From positions 1 through 25,085 of IMG/VR virus record IMGVR_UViG_3300043410_000771: a stretch of DNA of 25,085 bases; one strand, written 5' to 3'. The notes under the pieces were generated by a model, which saw only the letters and a program-made list of their open reading frames with translations, was not told the DNA's origin and searched no databases. Positions within the stretch are counted from its first letter, which is position 1. Each line of letters starts with the position of its first letter. The position numbers were made by a program, and so were the translations under genes. Shown piece by piece: positions 6,257-15,600 of this stretch. This stretch comes from a virus.

Positions 6257-7097
6257 CTTGTTGTCCTTCGTTGGCTCGCTTTAATGCTGCCTGATGTTCG
6301 CCTTCGCCTATGCGTGTATAACTTGGATTCATGCCATTCATTTCTAGAATGTCATCACGGATGTTTTGGTTACGTTTTTCAATATTAATAACACGAACAA
6401 AACTATTAGTAACAGCCGCAGTAAAATACGCAAAAGGATTGTCTGATTTCGACTCATCAAATTGTAGTCCTATTTGTGTTAATTGTAAAATGGCTTGGCC
6501 CTTCATCTCGTCGTTATAAGTGTAGCCACGCACGTTACCACGTGTTGCATAACGTTCACACAGTTTAATCATCATTCGAGCGAGATTATTAGTTATCTGT
6601 CCTGCATCTTTATCAAAGTGACCAGTTTTCATCCCGCCCTTCCAGTGGCTTTTTCCAACACAAATTAACTCATCTTCATCGTTAAACTTAAAATGCTGGA
6701 ACGGTGGGAAGTTAACCTTATCATGTTTGTCAGCAGTGCTTTTAGGATTCTTTTTACGAGTGCTATTACCTGGAATATGTTCGAATGTCATAATCCTAAA
6801 GATTAAATCGGTTTTAGCAATTTTCTTATAATCTACTTCACAATCAGCTTGTTTAACCTTTTCGCCTGCTGCTTTACGTCTAGCGTATTCTGCATCGCCT
6901 AGTCGTTTAGCTTGATTGCGTTTAGCTTCTGCTATTGTTCGAATGTTAATTTTATCTATGCTAGGTAGGATAATATCATATTGGTGATATTCTGGTTTTA
7001 CAAAGCTACAGTAAGTATTTTTACTTCTGTGTATCTCTGCTAGCATGTCCTTATTGTTTAAATAATTTTGTTTTACTGGTGTTGTTATTGTTGTCAA
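6249..7097 (-). CDS. 55: gp55 late transcription sigma factor with large internal insertion
   Basis: About 282 residues from a TTG start at 7097, chosen because GGAG lies eight bases upstream and a good promoter ends just before it. An upstream in-frame TTG at 7163 would begin ahead of the promoter and has no ribosome site. NYLNNKDML (residues 11-19) matches the N-terminus of T4 gp55 as I remember it (NYVNNKELL). The sigma region 2 core is at about 170-246, including GYTYNDEMKGQAI, LQFDESKSDNPFAYFTA and VRVINIEKRNQN. Between them is about 115 residues absent from T4 gp55 (185 residues), rich in Lys/Arg. No region 4 is present, as in T4. The C-terminus ends NEGQQDE, without the T4 sliding-clamp-binding tail (SLDFLYE). 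gp55 directs polymerase to TATAAATA late promoters, which are present here. Confidence 0.85.
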   Translation of the reverse strand: MTTITTPVKQNYLNNKDMLAEIHRSKNTYCSFVKPEYHQYDIILPSIDKINIRTIAEAKRNQAKRLGDAEYARRKAAGEKVKQADCEVDYKKIAKTDLIFRIMTFEHIPGNSTRKKNPKSTADKHDKVNFPPFQHFKFNDEDELICVGKSHWKGGMKTGHFDKDAGQITNNLARMMIKLCERYATRGNVRGYTYNDEMKGQAILQLTQIGLQFDESKSDNPFAYFTAAVTNSFVRVINIEKRNQNIRDDILEMNGMNPSYTRIGEGEHQAALKRANEGQQDE

Positions 7098-7118
7098 AAT
7101 AGAGTCTCCGGAACTGTA

Positions 7119-7147
7119 ATAATAAACTACGTAGATAATAAAGTCAA
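7119..7147 (-). promoter_or_regulatory. Sigma70-type promoter for the gp55-gp47-gp46 operon
   Basis: On the reverse strand, TTGACT (7147-7142), a 17-base spacer and TATTAT (7124-7119) give a close match to host sigma70 promoters. The predicted start lies around 7112, followed by GGAG and the TTG start of gp55. This implies early or middle expression by host polymerase. Confidence 0.75.
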
Positions 7148-7154
7148 ATAAATA
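7147..7154 (+). promoter_or_regulatory. Late promoter (AATAAATA) for the baseplate cluster
   Basis: The box lies within TCAAATAAATAC (7144-7155), a 12-mer that recurs exactly upstream of gp6 (12661-12672). It stands 23 bases before the ATG at 7178 and abuts the -35 box of the leftward promoter. Confidence 0.7.
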
Positions 7155-7177
7155 CTTTGCCAAAGAGGATATTTATT

Positions 7178-8203
7178 ATGACAAGAGCGAAATCGTCGTC
7201 TGCACCGTTAGGGCAAGGGATAACATCAACCATTACTGCTGCAACTGCAACATTTGGTGCAGTTACTAGCGCCGCGGGTACTGTTAGCGGGCTGTTAAGC
7301 GGAGGTGGTGGCAGTTTAGGCGACAAATTATTAAGCGGCACTGGTTTATCTGCAGGAGCAGAAGCTATCGGTGATGTTATGGACGCCGTATCAATGTTTG
7401 GCGGAAGTGACGCAAGTGATAATGATTGGCGTGTCAGACTAAGTCTCCCAAGATGGCAAAGTTTTCAAAACAGTCCTGTTTTAAAACCATTAAAAGATGC
7501 TGGTGGATTAATTTTCCCATATACTCCGCAGATTCAAATTCAATCTAGCGCAAGATATACCGCAGCCCAGCCTGTACATACAAACTATCAATTCCAGGCA
7601 TACAAGAGTAGTGATCCTGGACAAATTCAAATTACAGCACCAATGAACGTTGAAGATCCAACTCAAGCGTTGTATTGGATTGCTTGTGTACATTATTTAA
7701 GATCACTGTCAAAAATGTTTACAGGATCTGATCCAAAAGCAGGAAACCCGCCACCGATTGTTTTTTTAAACGGTTATGGCAACTATGTGTTTAAAAATAT
7801 TCCAGTTGCAATTACATCATTTAGTACAACGCTTCCAAATGATTGTGATTATATTGCAACAGATGTTGTTGGATCGGCAGCAGGCGCAGTAGCAGGTATT
7901 GCTGATAGCGTTGGTAGCTTATCAGATTCAATTGGTGGAACATTTGGTGACGCATTTGGAGGAGCAGTTGGCGACATTGCAGGTGCAGTTGGATCTGCTG
8001 CCGGGTTTGTAGGCAACGTAGCAAGTCTTGCTGGAACGTTTGGATTAGGCGGAACTACAAGTGGCGGACAAGCGTATGTTCCAACAAAGAGTCAATTTTC
8101 AGTCACGCTACAACCAATGTACAGCAGACAAAGTGCAAGAACATTTAGCCTTGATAGATTTGTACAAGGCGGATATTTAAACAATCCATTCGGGTATCTC
8201 TAA
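7178..8203 (+). CDS. Baseplate tail-tube cap protein (gp48/gp54-type)
   Basis: 341 residues from the ATG at 7178, chosen for its AGAGGA site eight bases upstream; an upstream TTG at 7157 lies too close to the late promoter. The centre (about 65-220), with FPYTPQIQIQSSARY, VEDPTQALYWIACVHYLRSL and FLNGYGNYVFKNIP, and the C-terminus, with QFSVTLQPMYSRQSARTFSL, look like a T4-like tube cap or tube initiator, the layer on which the tail tube polymerises. Two Gly/Ala/Ser-rich stretches interrupt it: residues ~10-60, and a ~65-residue insertion at ~225-290 between CDYIAT and VPTKSQ. The position before gp53 supports a baseplate role. Whether it matches gp48 or gp54 cannot be settled by eye. Confidence 0.65.
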   Translation: MTRAKSSSAPLGQGITSTITAATATFGAVTSAAGTVSGLLSGGGGSLGDKLLSGTGLSAGAEAIGDVMDAVSMFGGSDASDNDWRVRLSLPRWQSFQNSPVLKPLKDAGGLIFPYTPQIQIQSSARYTAAQPVHTNYQFQAYKSSDPGQIQITAPMNVEDPTQALYWIACVHYLRSLSKMFTGSDPKAGNPPPIVFLNGYGNYVFKNIPVAITSFSTTLPNDCDYIATDVVGSAAGAVAGIADSVGSLSDSIGGTFGDAFGGAVGDIAGAVGSAAGFVGNVASLAGTFGLGGTTSGGQAYVPTKSQFSVTLQPMYSRQSARTFSLDRFVQGGYLNNPFGYL

Positions 8204-8205
8204 TC

Positions 8206-8508
8206 ATGAACACACAATATTCAAATACAAGTCCTTGGTATACTACCCAAATCAAACAAAATTATTTGGACGTATTATCTATTAGACCAGTTAGTGCAGA
8301 GCCTGACGATGTATTGTACGCAATAGATGCTAAGTTTGCTTACAGACCAGATTTATTAGCGTATGCGCTATACGGCGATCCGGGCTTATGGTGGGTTTTT
8401 ATACAACGCAATCTTGATGTTCTTCAAGATCCTGTGTTTGATTTTACTCCTGGAACTAAAATTTACCTACCAAAAGGTAGCAGTCTAAGAACGGTGTTAG
8501 GAATTTAA
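8206..8508 (+). CDS. 53: Baseplate wedge protein gp53
   Basis: A 100-residue protein resembling the gp53 wedge family: YRPDLLAYALYGDPGLWWVF then LQDPVFDFTPGTKIYLP, a LysM-like fold seen in T4 gp53. It is about half the length of T4 gp53 (196), keeping the N-terminal core only. In T4, gp53 joins neighbouring wedges around the hub. It begins three bases after the tube-cap stop and ends two bases before the next ATG, so the genes are coupled in one operon. Confidence 0.85.
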   Translation: MNTQYSNTSPWYTTQIKQNYLDVLSIRPVSAEPDDVLYAIDAKFAYRPDLLAYALYGDPGLWWVFIQRNLDVLQDPVFDFTPGTKIYLPKGSSLRTVLGI

Positions 8509-8509
8509 T

Positions 8510-10834
8510 ATGGTAGATGTTACTGGAGCTACAACAGCCCTTGGTGCAGTTTCAAATGCTGCGGGCACTGTCTCGAATTTAGTAGGTGGCGGCCCAGCAG
8601 CAGCATTGTCAAATATTACTGGCGGACTTTCTGATGCATTAGGTGCAGCAGGATCTTTTCTAGGACAGTTTGGTGGAAACCCTGGCGGTATAACAAAACT
8701 ACCAGTACCAAATCCGCTATCAGCATACGCAAGTTACAATTACAATATAACATTAAGTGCAATGTCATGGACTGATCACAACTTTCCAGACACCTCTTAT
8801 AAAGCAGGAAAAACTCTTCCTATTATTTGTGCTACGGCTAGTAAAAATCCAAACAACAGAGTTCAAACAAAATTTGGTAAGTTTGAATTTTACATCGATA
8901 ACGTAAGATTTGATTCTGCAATTGGATTAAACAATGCTAAATCTACTAACGTTACTACTGTTCAGTTTGACATTATTGAGCCTTATAGCATTGGTATGTT
9001 TCCACTGGCATTGCAAACAGCAGCACAGAAGTTAAATCCTAAGTCTAACTGGCGCGATTGTTTCTTTTTACTTACAATTGAATTTAGAGGTAATAAAGAA
9101 GCTGGTACATTGACTTCAATTCCTAATTCAACACGACATATACCAGTTAAACTTACTACAATGACCTTTAAGGCAAATGAACAAGGTGCATCTTACGGAT
9201 TTAATGCTTATGCAACTAATTCGCAGGCGCTAACAGTTCAGTATGCAAATTTAAAAACAGAATCGACTATTAGAGGAAAAACAGTTCAAGAAATTTTACA
9301 AACTGGTGAGCAAAGTTTGCAAGCTGTTCTTAACAGAAAAGAAAAAGAATACGTTGCAAAAAAAGACAAAGCAGTTGCAGACGAATACGTTATTTTATTT
9401 CCTCAAGATATGACCTCTGCAGTAGTAGCCAACGCAGCAAATACAAATACTAGCTCAACAGTAAACCCAGGTCTTCAATCTAGTGCCGATACTGTTTATA
9501 GCAAATTAGGTGTTGTTGAAAGTTCTATTAACAGTTCTCATATTCAACAAGATAGTTCATTAAATGAATTAGGTGCAGCTAGTATGGGTTACGACTTATC
9601 AAAATTAGGTGATCCTACTACAAAGAGCGAAGTTAAAGTTCTTAAGAATAATGTGTTTATTCGAGGTAATGTTGTTTCAGATATCAAAGAAGGTAGCTTG
9701 CGTTTTACTCAAGATACTGATATACCAACAATTATTAATACTGTATTAATGATGAGTGACTATCCTCGAATTGCATTAGATACTAATAATGAAAAAGACG
9801 GCTTTAAAACATGGTGGAGGATTGATACACAAGTTTATTGTATTGACACTAGCCAAAACGAAACATCAACTAACACTATTCCTAAAATTATTGTTTATAG
9901 AGTTGTACCGTACGATGCACATGCAAGTGCAGCACCGTCTGTTAACGTAAAAGCAGAAGGTCTTGAAAAGATTGATAAGCAACTTGTAAAGGTATACGAC
10001 TATATCTTTACTGGAAAGAATTCAGAAGTAATTAAATTTGATATTGACTTTAGTATTAGCTTTGCTAACGTGTTAGCAGCAGACGCTGGTAGAAATAACA
10101 TGGATATTATTTCTGCAAAATCTGAAGGCGGCGAAGAAGCAAAAGAACCTACAGTAAATCAAAACCCTAAAGGTATTTCAAACCCAACCGGTGTTATTGA
10201 TAATACATCTGTTAGACTCGATGGTACTAGAACATCCCTTGATGGTAAAGGCGGTGGCGGTCGTGAAACTGCAATTACTCGTGCTGCAAAAACATTCCAT
10301 GATGCAATTACATCGCCACTTGACATGGTTGTCCTTAATATGGAAATACAAGGAGATCCTTTCTGGATCATTAATAGTGGTGTAGGAAATTACACTTCTA
10401 AGAAAGCACCGTTGTCAAAAGATTTAAACTCTGACGGTTCTGTTAACTGGCAAAGTAGCGAAGTACATATTAAAGTTAATTTTAGAAATCCAATCGATAT
10501 TAATCAAACAACTGGTTTATATAATTTTAAAGCCGGTGGTTACAACAGCGGGTCTGGTACTAGCGACCAAGTTGGTTTTAACGGTTTGTATAAAGTTAAC
10601 ACTATTGAAAGTAATTTTAGAAACGGTGAGTTTAGACAAACCCTTCGTGGACAACGAATTAAAAACCAAGACAACCCAGCACCGGCGCAAAAGAGCGGCC
10701 CGTCTTCAAACATTCCGGATGTTATATCAGATGTTGCAGGACAAGTATCGTCGCTTATTTCGTCTGGTGTATCATCAATTACGTCTGCGGTACAGTCAGT
10801 AGTAAGTGATGTAAAGAACGCAATTAACAATTAA
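8510..10834 (+). CDS. Large baseplate hub-type structural protein
   Basis: 774 residues. N-terminus 1-62 is Gly/Ala/Ser-rich and resembles the start of the tube-cap protein (both contain GAV-x2-AAGTVS). A folded beta-rich body follows: residues ~70-250 include FYIDNVRFDSAIGLNNAKST; ~464-530 include VVPYDAHASAAP and YDYIFTGKNSEVIKFDIDFS; ~605-720 include VVLNMEIQGDPFWI and LYKVNTIESNFRNGEFRQTL. The C-terminus (~735-774) is an amphipathic Ser/Val stretch. The last beta domain is like those of phage hub proteins. Its place directly before the gp5 spike suggests the gp27-equivalent hub or a hub-associated subunit. T4 gp27 is only 391 residues, so this is not a simple counterpart. The function is inferred from context and remembered marine-phage structural proteins. 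Confidence 0.65.
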   Translation: MVDVTGATTALGAVSNAAGTVSNLVGGGPAAALSNITGGLSDALGAAGSFLGQFGGNPGGITKLPVPNPLSAYASYNYNITLSAMSWTDHNFPDTSYKAGKTLPIICATASKNPNNRVQTKFGKFEFYIDNVRFDSAIGLNNAKSTNVTTVQFDIIEPYSIGMFPLALQTAAQKLNPKSNWRDCFFLLTIEFRGNKEAGTLTSIPNSTRHIPVKLTTMTFKANEQGASYGFNAYATNSQALTVQYANLKTESTIRGKTVQEILQTGEQSLQAVLNRKEKEYVAKKDKAVADEYVILFPQDMTSAVVANAANTNTSSTVNPGLQSSADTVYSKLGVVESSINSSHIQQDSSLNELGAASMGYDLSKLGDPTTKSEVKVLKNNVFIRGNVVSDIKEGSLRFTQDTDIPTIINTVLMMSDYPRIALDTNNEKDGFKTWWRIDTQVYCIDTSQNETSTNTIPKIIVYRVVPYDAHASAAPSVNVKAEGLEKIDKQLVKVYDYIFTGKNSEVIKFDIDFSISFANVLAADAGRNNMDIISAKSEGGEEAKEPTVNQNPKGISNPTGVIDNTSVRLDGTRTSLDGKGGGGRETAITRAAKTFHDAITSPLDMVVLNMEIQGDPFWIINSGVGNYTSKKAPLSKDLNSDGSVNWQSSEVHIKVNFRNPIDINQTTGLYNFKAGGYNSGSGTSDQVGFNGLYKVNTIESNFRNGEFRQTLRGQRIKNQDNPAPAQKSGPSSNIPDVISDVAGQVSSLISSGVSSITSAVQSVVSDVKNAINN

Positions 10835-10846
10835 CACAGGTAAACA

Positions 10847-12202
10847 ATGACAGATAGAATAGATAAAATAGATGCCGGCAGTAGTCAGCCTCGTCCTGGT
10901 CCTTTTCTTGCTAAGGTAGTTAGCCACCTCGATCCTGGTTATATGGGAATGTTAGAAGTAAGAATTTTAAGACCCGTAGGCGGATCAGACGACCCGGGTC
11001 AATTGTATACTGTGCAATATATGACACCGTTTTACGGAGTTACTAACGTTGACTTTGTAACAGATGATCCGGACAATTATAACAACACACAAAAGTCATA
11101 CGGTATGTGGATGGTTCCGCCTGATGTAGGCACTACTGTTATTGTTATTTTTATCGACGGCAACCCAAAGGCAGGTTATTGGATCGGATGCGTTCCGGAC
11201 GAAAATATGAATTTTATGTTACCGGGCATTGCAGCTACAAAGTACACGTCAGATGGCGACGGCAGAGTTCCAGTTGCTGAGTACAATAAGGCAATTAATA
11301 CACAAGTTACGAATGTAACAAAAATACCAAAACCAAAACATCCGTTAACTGATACGCTAACAACGCAAGGTCTTATCAAAGACGACATTAGAGGTATTAC
11401 AACAAGTAGTGCAAGACGAGAAGTGCCTAGTTCTGTATTTGGAATTAGTACACCCGGACCGGTTGATAAAAAGCCTAATGCTAAGAAGGGAAACATTGGT
11501 AAGGGCGACGATAAAGTAATGACGTTTGTTAGTCGCCTTGGCGGCACAACGTTTGTAATGGATGACGGTGACGATAAGTTTTTAAGAAAAACAACGGCCG
11601 ATAAAGGACCGCCGGTGTATGCTGCTGTTGAACAGGGAGAAACAGACGGCGACCCAACAATACCACACAACGAATTAGTTCGTATTAGAACACGTACTGG
11701 TCATCAGATTTTAATGCACAATAGCGAAGATTTAATTTACATTGGCAACGCTAAAGGAACAACTTGGATAGAACTAACAAGTAACGGTAAAATTGATATC
11801 TTTGCTGAAGACAGCATCAGTATTCATACTAAACAGGATTTTAATTTTACTGCTGACAGAGATATTAACCTTACGGCCAAGGGCGACATTAACATGAACG
11901 CTACTGGAAACGTTAATATGACTGCTACTAAAAATACAAATATTAATAGTGCTCATCATTATGAGACCGCTGGTAAAATTGATATGAACGGTCCAACAGC
12001 TACTAAAGCAAATAAAACAGTTCGAGTTCCGCAACACGAGCCATGGAACGGTCACGAAAATTTAGACCCAACTGCATTTACACCTGCAAAAACAAAATCA
12101 GTAGCAGCACCACCCGCAGGCGCAGCCCCTGCAGCGTTCCAACAATATACAACAACTACTGATACTTTTGAACAAATTACACCTCCTGAGGAGAATCAAT
12201 AA
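10847..12202 (+). CDS. 5: gp5-type baseplate central spike, without lysozyme domain
   Basis: 451 residues. The N-terminal OB-fold is at about 17-118 (FLAKVVSHLDPGYMGMLEVR, then MWMVPPDVGTTVIVIFIDGN). A linker containing IKDDIRGITTSSARREVPSS is at ~177-196. A triple beta-helix stretch is at ~314-382, built of eight-residue repeats (GKIDIFAE, DSISIHTK, QDFNFTAD, RDINLTAK, GDINMNAT, GNVNMTAT). This is the membrane-piercing spike at the tail tip. T4 gp5 has a lysozyme domain between OB-fold and helix; nothing lysozyme-like is seen here. A polar tail follows, VRVPQHEPWNGHENLDP then an Ala/Pro-rich end. The start has ACAGG eight bases upstream. The stop shares a base with the gp25 start (TAATG). 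Confidence 0.85.
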   Translation: MTDRIDKIDAGSSQPRPGPFLAKVVSHLDPGYMGMLEVRILRPVGGSDDPGQLYTVQYMTPFYGVTNVDFVTDDPDNYNNTQKSYGMWMVPPDVGTTVIVIFIDGNPKAGYWIGCVPDENMNFMLPGIAATKYTSDGDGRVPVAEYNKAINTQVTNVTKIPKPKHPLTDTLTTQGLIKDDIRGITTSSARREVPSSVFGISTPGPVDKKPNAKKGNIGKGDDKVMTFVSRLGGTTFVMDDGDDKFLRKTTADKGPPVYAAVEQGETDGDPTIPHNELVRIRTRTGHQILMHNSEDLIYIGNAKGTTWIELTSNGKIDIFAEDSISIHTKQDFNFTADRDINLTAKGDINMNATGNVNMTATKNTNINSAHHYETAGKIDMNGPTATKANKTVRVPQHEPWNGHENLDPTAFTPAKTKSVAAPPAGAAPAAFQQYTTTTDTFEQITPPEENQ

Positions 12203-12642
12203 TGTCATCGAATTCGTCTTTATATAATAAGATTGTACTTAATCCTGCTAACAAAGGACCAGTAGCAACATCTAAGATGTACAAAGGGTTTAGCACAATA
12301 AATGCTAATGCCGAAAACTACAATTTGTATGACTTTTATCTAATTCAACAAGATATCTTAAATCATTTTAGTATCCGTCAAGGCGAACGTTTGATGAATC
12401 CAGAGTTTGGTTGTGTAATATGGGATTTTATATACGAACCATTAACTAGTGACGTACAGAATTTAATTATAGAAAACGTTAATAGAATTATCAATTACGA
12501 TCCTAGAGTCCAAGCAACACAAGTTATGATTACTAGTTATCAATCAGGAATTCAACTAGAGTGTGTGTTAACGTACCTGCCATACAACGTCAGCCAGACA
12601 ATGCAAGTGCGTTTTGACCAAGCAAACGGAATGCTAGTATAA
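12202..12642 (+). CDS. 25: Baseplate wedge protein gp25
   Basis: 146 residues of the gp25/TssE family, which nucleates the sheath at the baseplate. The core RQGERLMNPEFGCVIWDFIY followed by EPLT at ~59-82 matches the family hallmark (RxGER...P.FG..IWD.IFEP). The rest, to VRFDQANGMLV, fits the expected length (T4 gp25 is 132). It is translationally coupled to the spike gene by TAATG. No oddities. Confidence 0.95.
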   Translation: MSSNSSLYNKIVLNPANKGPVATSKMYKGFSTINANAENYNLYDFYLIQQDILNHFSIRQGERLMNPEFGCVIWDFIYEPLTSDVQNLIIENVNRIINYDPRVQATQVMITSYQSGIQLECVLTYLPYNVSQTMQVRFDQANGMLV

Positions 12643-12663
12643 AATACGCACATAATTCTATCA

Positions 12664-12671
12664 AATAAATA
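12664..12671 (+). promoter_or_regulatory. Late promoter (AATAAATA) upstream of gp6
   Basis: It lies within TCAAATAAATAC (12661-12672), identical to the 12-mer before the tube-cap gene. The gp6 ATG is 18 bases further on, with AGGA between. It occupies the only gap (12643-12689) in the baseplate cluster. Confidence 0.7.
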
Positions 12672-12689
12672 CACTTATTAGGACAAATC

Positions 12690-15600
12690 ATGAGCGTAAC
12701 AACTAGACAAAATAGACTATTAATCGCAGAAGATTGGAAAAAAATATATCAAAGTTTCCGTAATGCAAACTTTCAAAGTTATGACTTTGAGACTCTTCGT
12801 CGCACAATGATTGACTACATTCGTGTTAATTATCCAGAAGATTTTAACGATTATATTGAGTCTAGCGAATACCTTGCGCTAATAGATTTAGTAGCATTCT
12901 TAGGGCAAAGCATATCATTCCGTGTTGATTTAAACGCACGTGAAAACTTTTTAGAATTAGCCGAGCGCCGCGATAGCGTTTTACGTTTAGCACGATTAAT
13001 TAGCTACAACGCAAAACGTAATACATCTGCAAGCGGTCTATTAAAGTTTAATACTATCTCTACTACAGAAAACGTAATTGATAGTAACGGCAGAAATTTA
13101 GCAAATCAAGTTATTGGGTGGAACGATTCAAGCAATAGCAACTGGTATGATCAGTTTATTAAAGTAATGAACGCATCATTCCCTTCTATTCAACAGTTTG
13201 GCAATCCTGCTGACTCTGCATCAATTTATGGAATACCAACCCAACAATACCAATTTAATAGTGTATCGTCCGGCATTCCAATTTTTACATTTACAAAAAC
13301 AGTTGCTGGTAGATCAATGAACTTTGAAATTGTTAGCACAACATTTTCTGGTCAATCATTTATCTATGAAGATGCACCTAAAGTAGGCAATCAATTTAAA
13401 TGCGTATACCGAGATGACGGTCACGGTGCAAGTAGTCCGGGCACTGGATTTTTTGTTCGTTTTGTTCAAGGTACACTTAATACTGGTGTGTTTTCTGTAA
13501 CACAACCGAGCAGCAATCAATCGATTGATATTGATGCACAAAACATTAATGACACAGATGTCTGGTTATATAAACTTGATTCTAACGGCATTGAGTCAGG
13601 ACAGTGGACATCTGTATCTAATTTTGAATCTAACAACGTTATCTATAACAGCCTTAATAAAAATATTAGAGATATTTTTGCTGTATTAACAAGAGCTAAT
13701 GATGCAGTTAGTTTACAGTTCAGCGATGGAACATTTGGTAATTTACCTCTTGGATCATTCCGCACATATTATCGTGTAAGCAACGGACTATCATATACAA
13801 TTAATACATCAGATATTAGAAATGTATCTTTCTCTATTCCGTATATTTCACAAACAAATCAAGTTGAAACTTTAACAATCAATTTAAACTTAGCAACAAG
13901 TGTTTCTAATGCAACAGTAACTGAAACTAACGCTAGTATTAAAGCAAATGCACCTGCAACATTCTATACACAAAATAGAATGATTACCGGCGAAGACTAT
14001 AACATTAGTCCTTTATCAGCAAATGGTTTAGTTTCAAAGATTAAAGCAATTAATAGAACATCAAGCGGCATTAGTCGTTATTTTGATTTAATTGATCCTA
14101 CAGGAAAATATAGCAGTACAACGTTATTTGCGGATGACGGTGTCATCTATTTAGAAAATTATGCTAATCAAGTTAACTTTACATACAATGTAAGAACTGA
14201 CATTGAAGGCATTATTTACAATACCGTATTTGATATTTTAAAAAGAAAAAATTTAAGAAACTTCTACTACACAAATTACATTAATTTAATTTCTGAAAGT
14301 TTATTAAACATTGAGTGGGTAAGAGTTACGGAAGATAGTTCTTCATCTACTGGTTACATTAAGGCAATTCAAGCAGCAACAGTATATCCGTTGGGGTCTT
14401 ATACAATTACTGGATTAAAATATTTTACTCCAGGTTCGCTAGTTAAATTTACAGCACCTGCTGGTACGTATTTTAATAAGTTAGATAGTAACTCGATCGT
14501 TAACGGATCAGCAACTGCGTTTGGCTCAACAACTACATTATGGGCTGAAGTTGTTTCTGTTGTAGGAGACGGAACAGGTGTAAGCAGTTCTGGTGTTGCA
14601 GCTACAGGATATGGAGCAGTTACACTAAATCAAAACATTCCAGAAGGTGCAATTATTACACAAATCATTCCAAAGTGGAGAACTGTAATTGATACTAATA
14701 CTATCACTACAATGATTGATTTAATATTTGCAAACAAACCATTTGGATTAAGTTACAATGCATCGACGCAAGCGTGGCAATTAGTGTTTGAAGTTAACTT
14801 AGATGCAACAAATCCGTTTAGCTTATCGAAACAAGGCGACAACAGTAACCAATCCCAAGATGCAAGCTGGATGTTACTATTCACAACAGATAATATTACA
14901 TATACAATCACTTCAAGAGAACAGCGTTATGTTTTTGAAAGTGATGCACAAATTAGATTCTATTTTGACTCGTCTAAGAAAATATATGATAGCAGATCAT
15001 CGTCTGTTGTTAAAGACTATATTAATGTTCTAAGCATTAATGCTCAGCCAACAAGTTCTACAAATCCGGGCGGAACTATTCCGTTTACTACTGATCAGAA
15101 ATGGGATATTATTTCTGAGTTTATTGGATTAGATGGTTATGTAGATAGCAAAAAATTAGTAGTTTCGTTTGCAGACGAAGACGATGATGGTGTAGTTGAC
15201 GATCCTGAAACATTCTTAAACATTGTTAACCCATCGTACTTGCCTTCTACAAAATACATTGTATTAGAGAAATATTTAATTACTGTTGGTCAGGAAGATT
15301 ATAGATATGTTAAAAACGATTCTATACTTGGCCCGGTTATTATTCGTGATAAGAAAGAAAACGTTCAATACTCCGAAAAGGTTAATGGTCAATATTTTTA
15401 TTTTACAACTACCGGCGTAGTAATGAAGTATGATGCAACAACTGGATTATTTAACGCATCGTTAGATTACAAAGTATACCCAGGTCGCGACGGCCTTAAA
15501 TTCCAATATAATCATAGTGCAGATTATGATTCTAGAATTGATGCTGGCGCAAGCAACATCATTGACATATATGTGTTAACAAAGACATATGACACTAATT

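Noticed and set aside
7098-7163. Extended gp55 start at the TTG at 7163
   Set aside because: It would place the start upstream of the sigma70 promoter and has no ribosome site; the TTG at 7097 has GGAG at proper spacing.
10536-10830. Overlapping ORFs on both strands near the end of the hub gene
   Set aside because: They lie within a continuous, well-supported frame of the hub protein and are low-complexity by-products.
11176-11670. Reverse-strand 164-codon ORF inside the spike gene
   Set aside because: It is a shadow of gp5, with no family resemblance.
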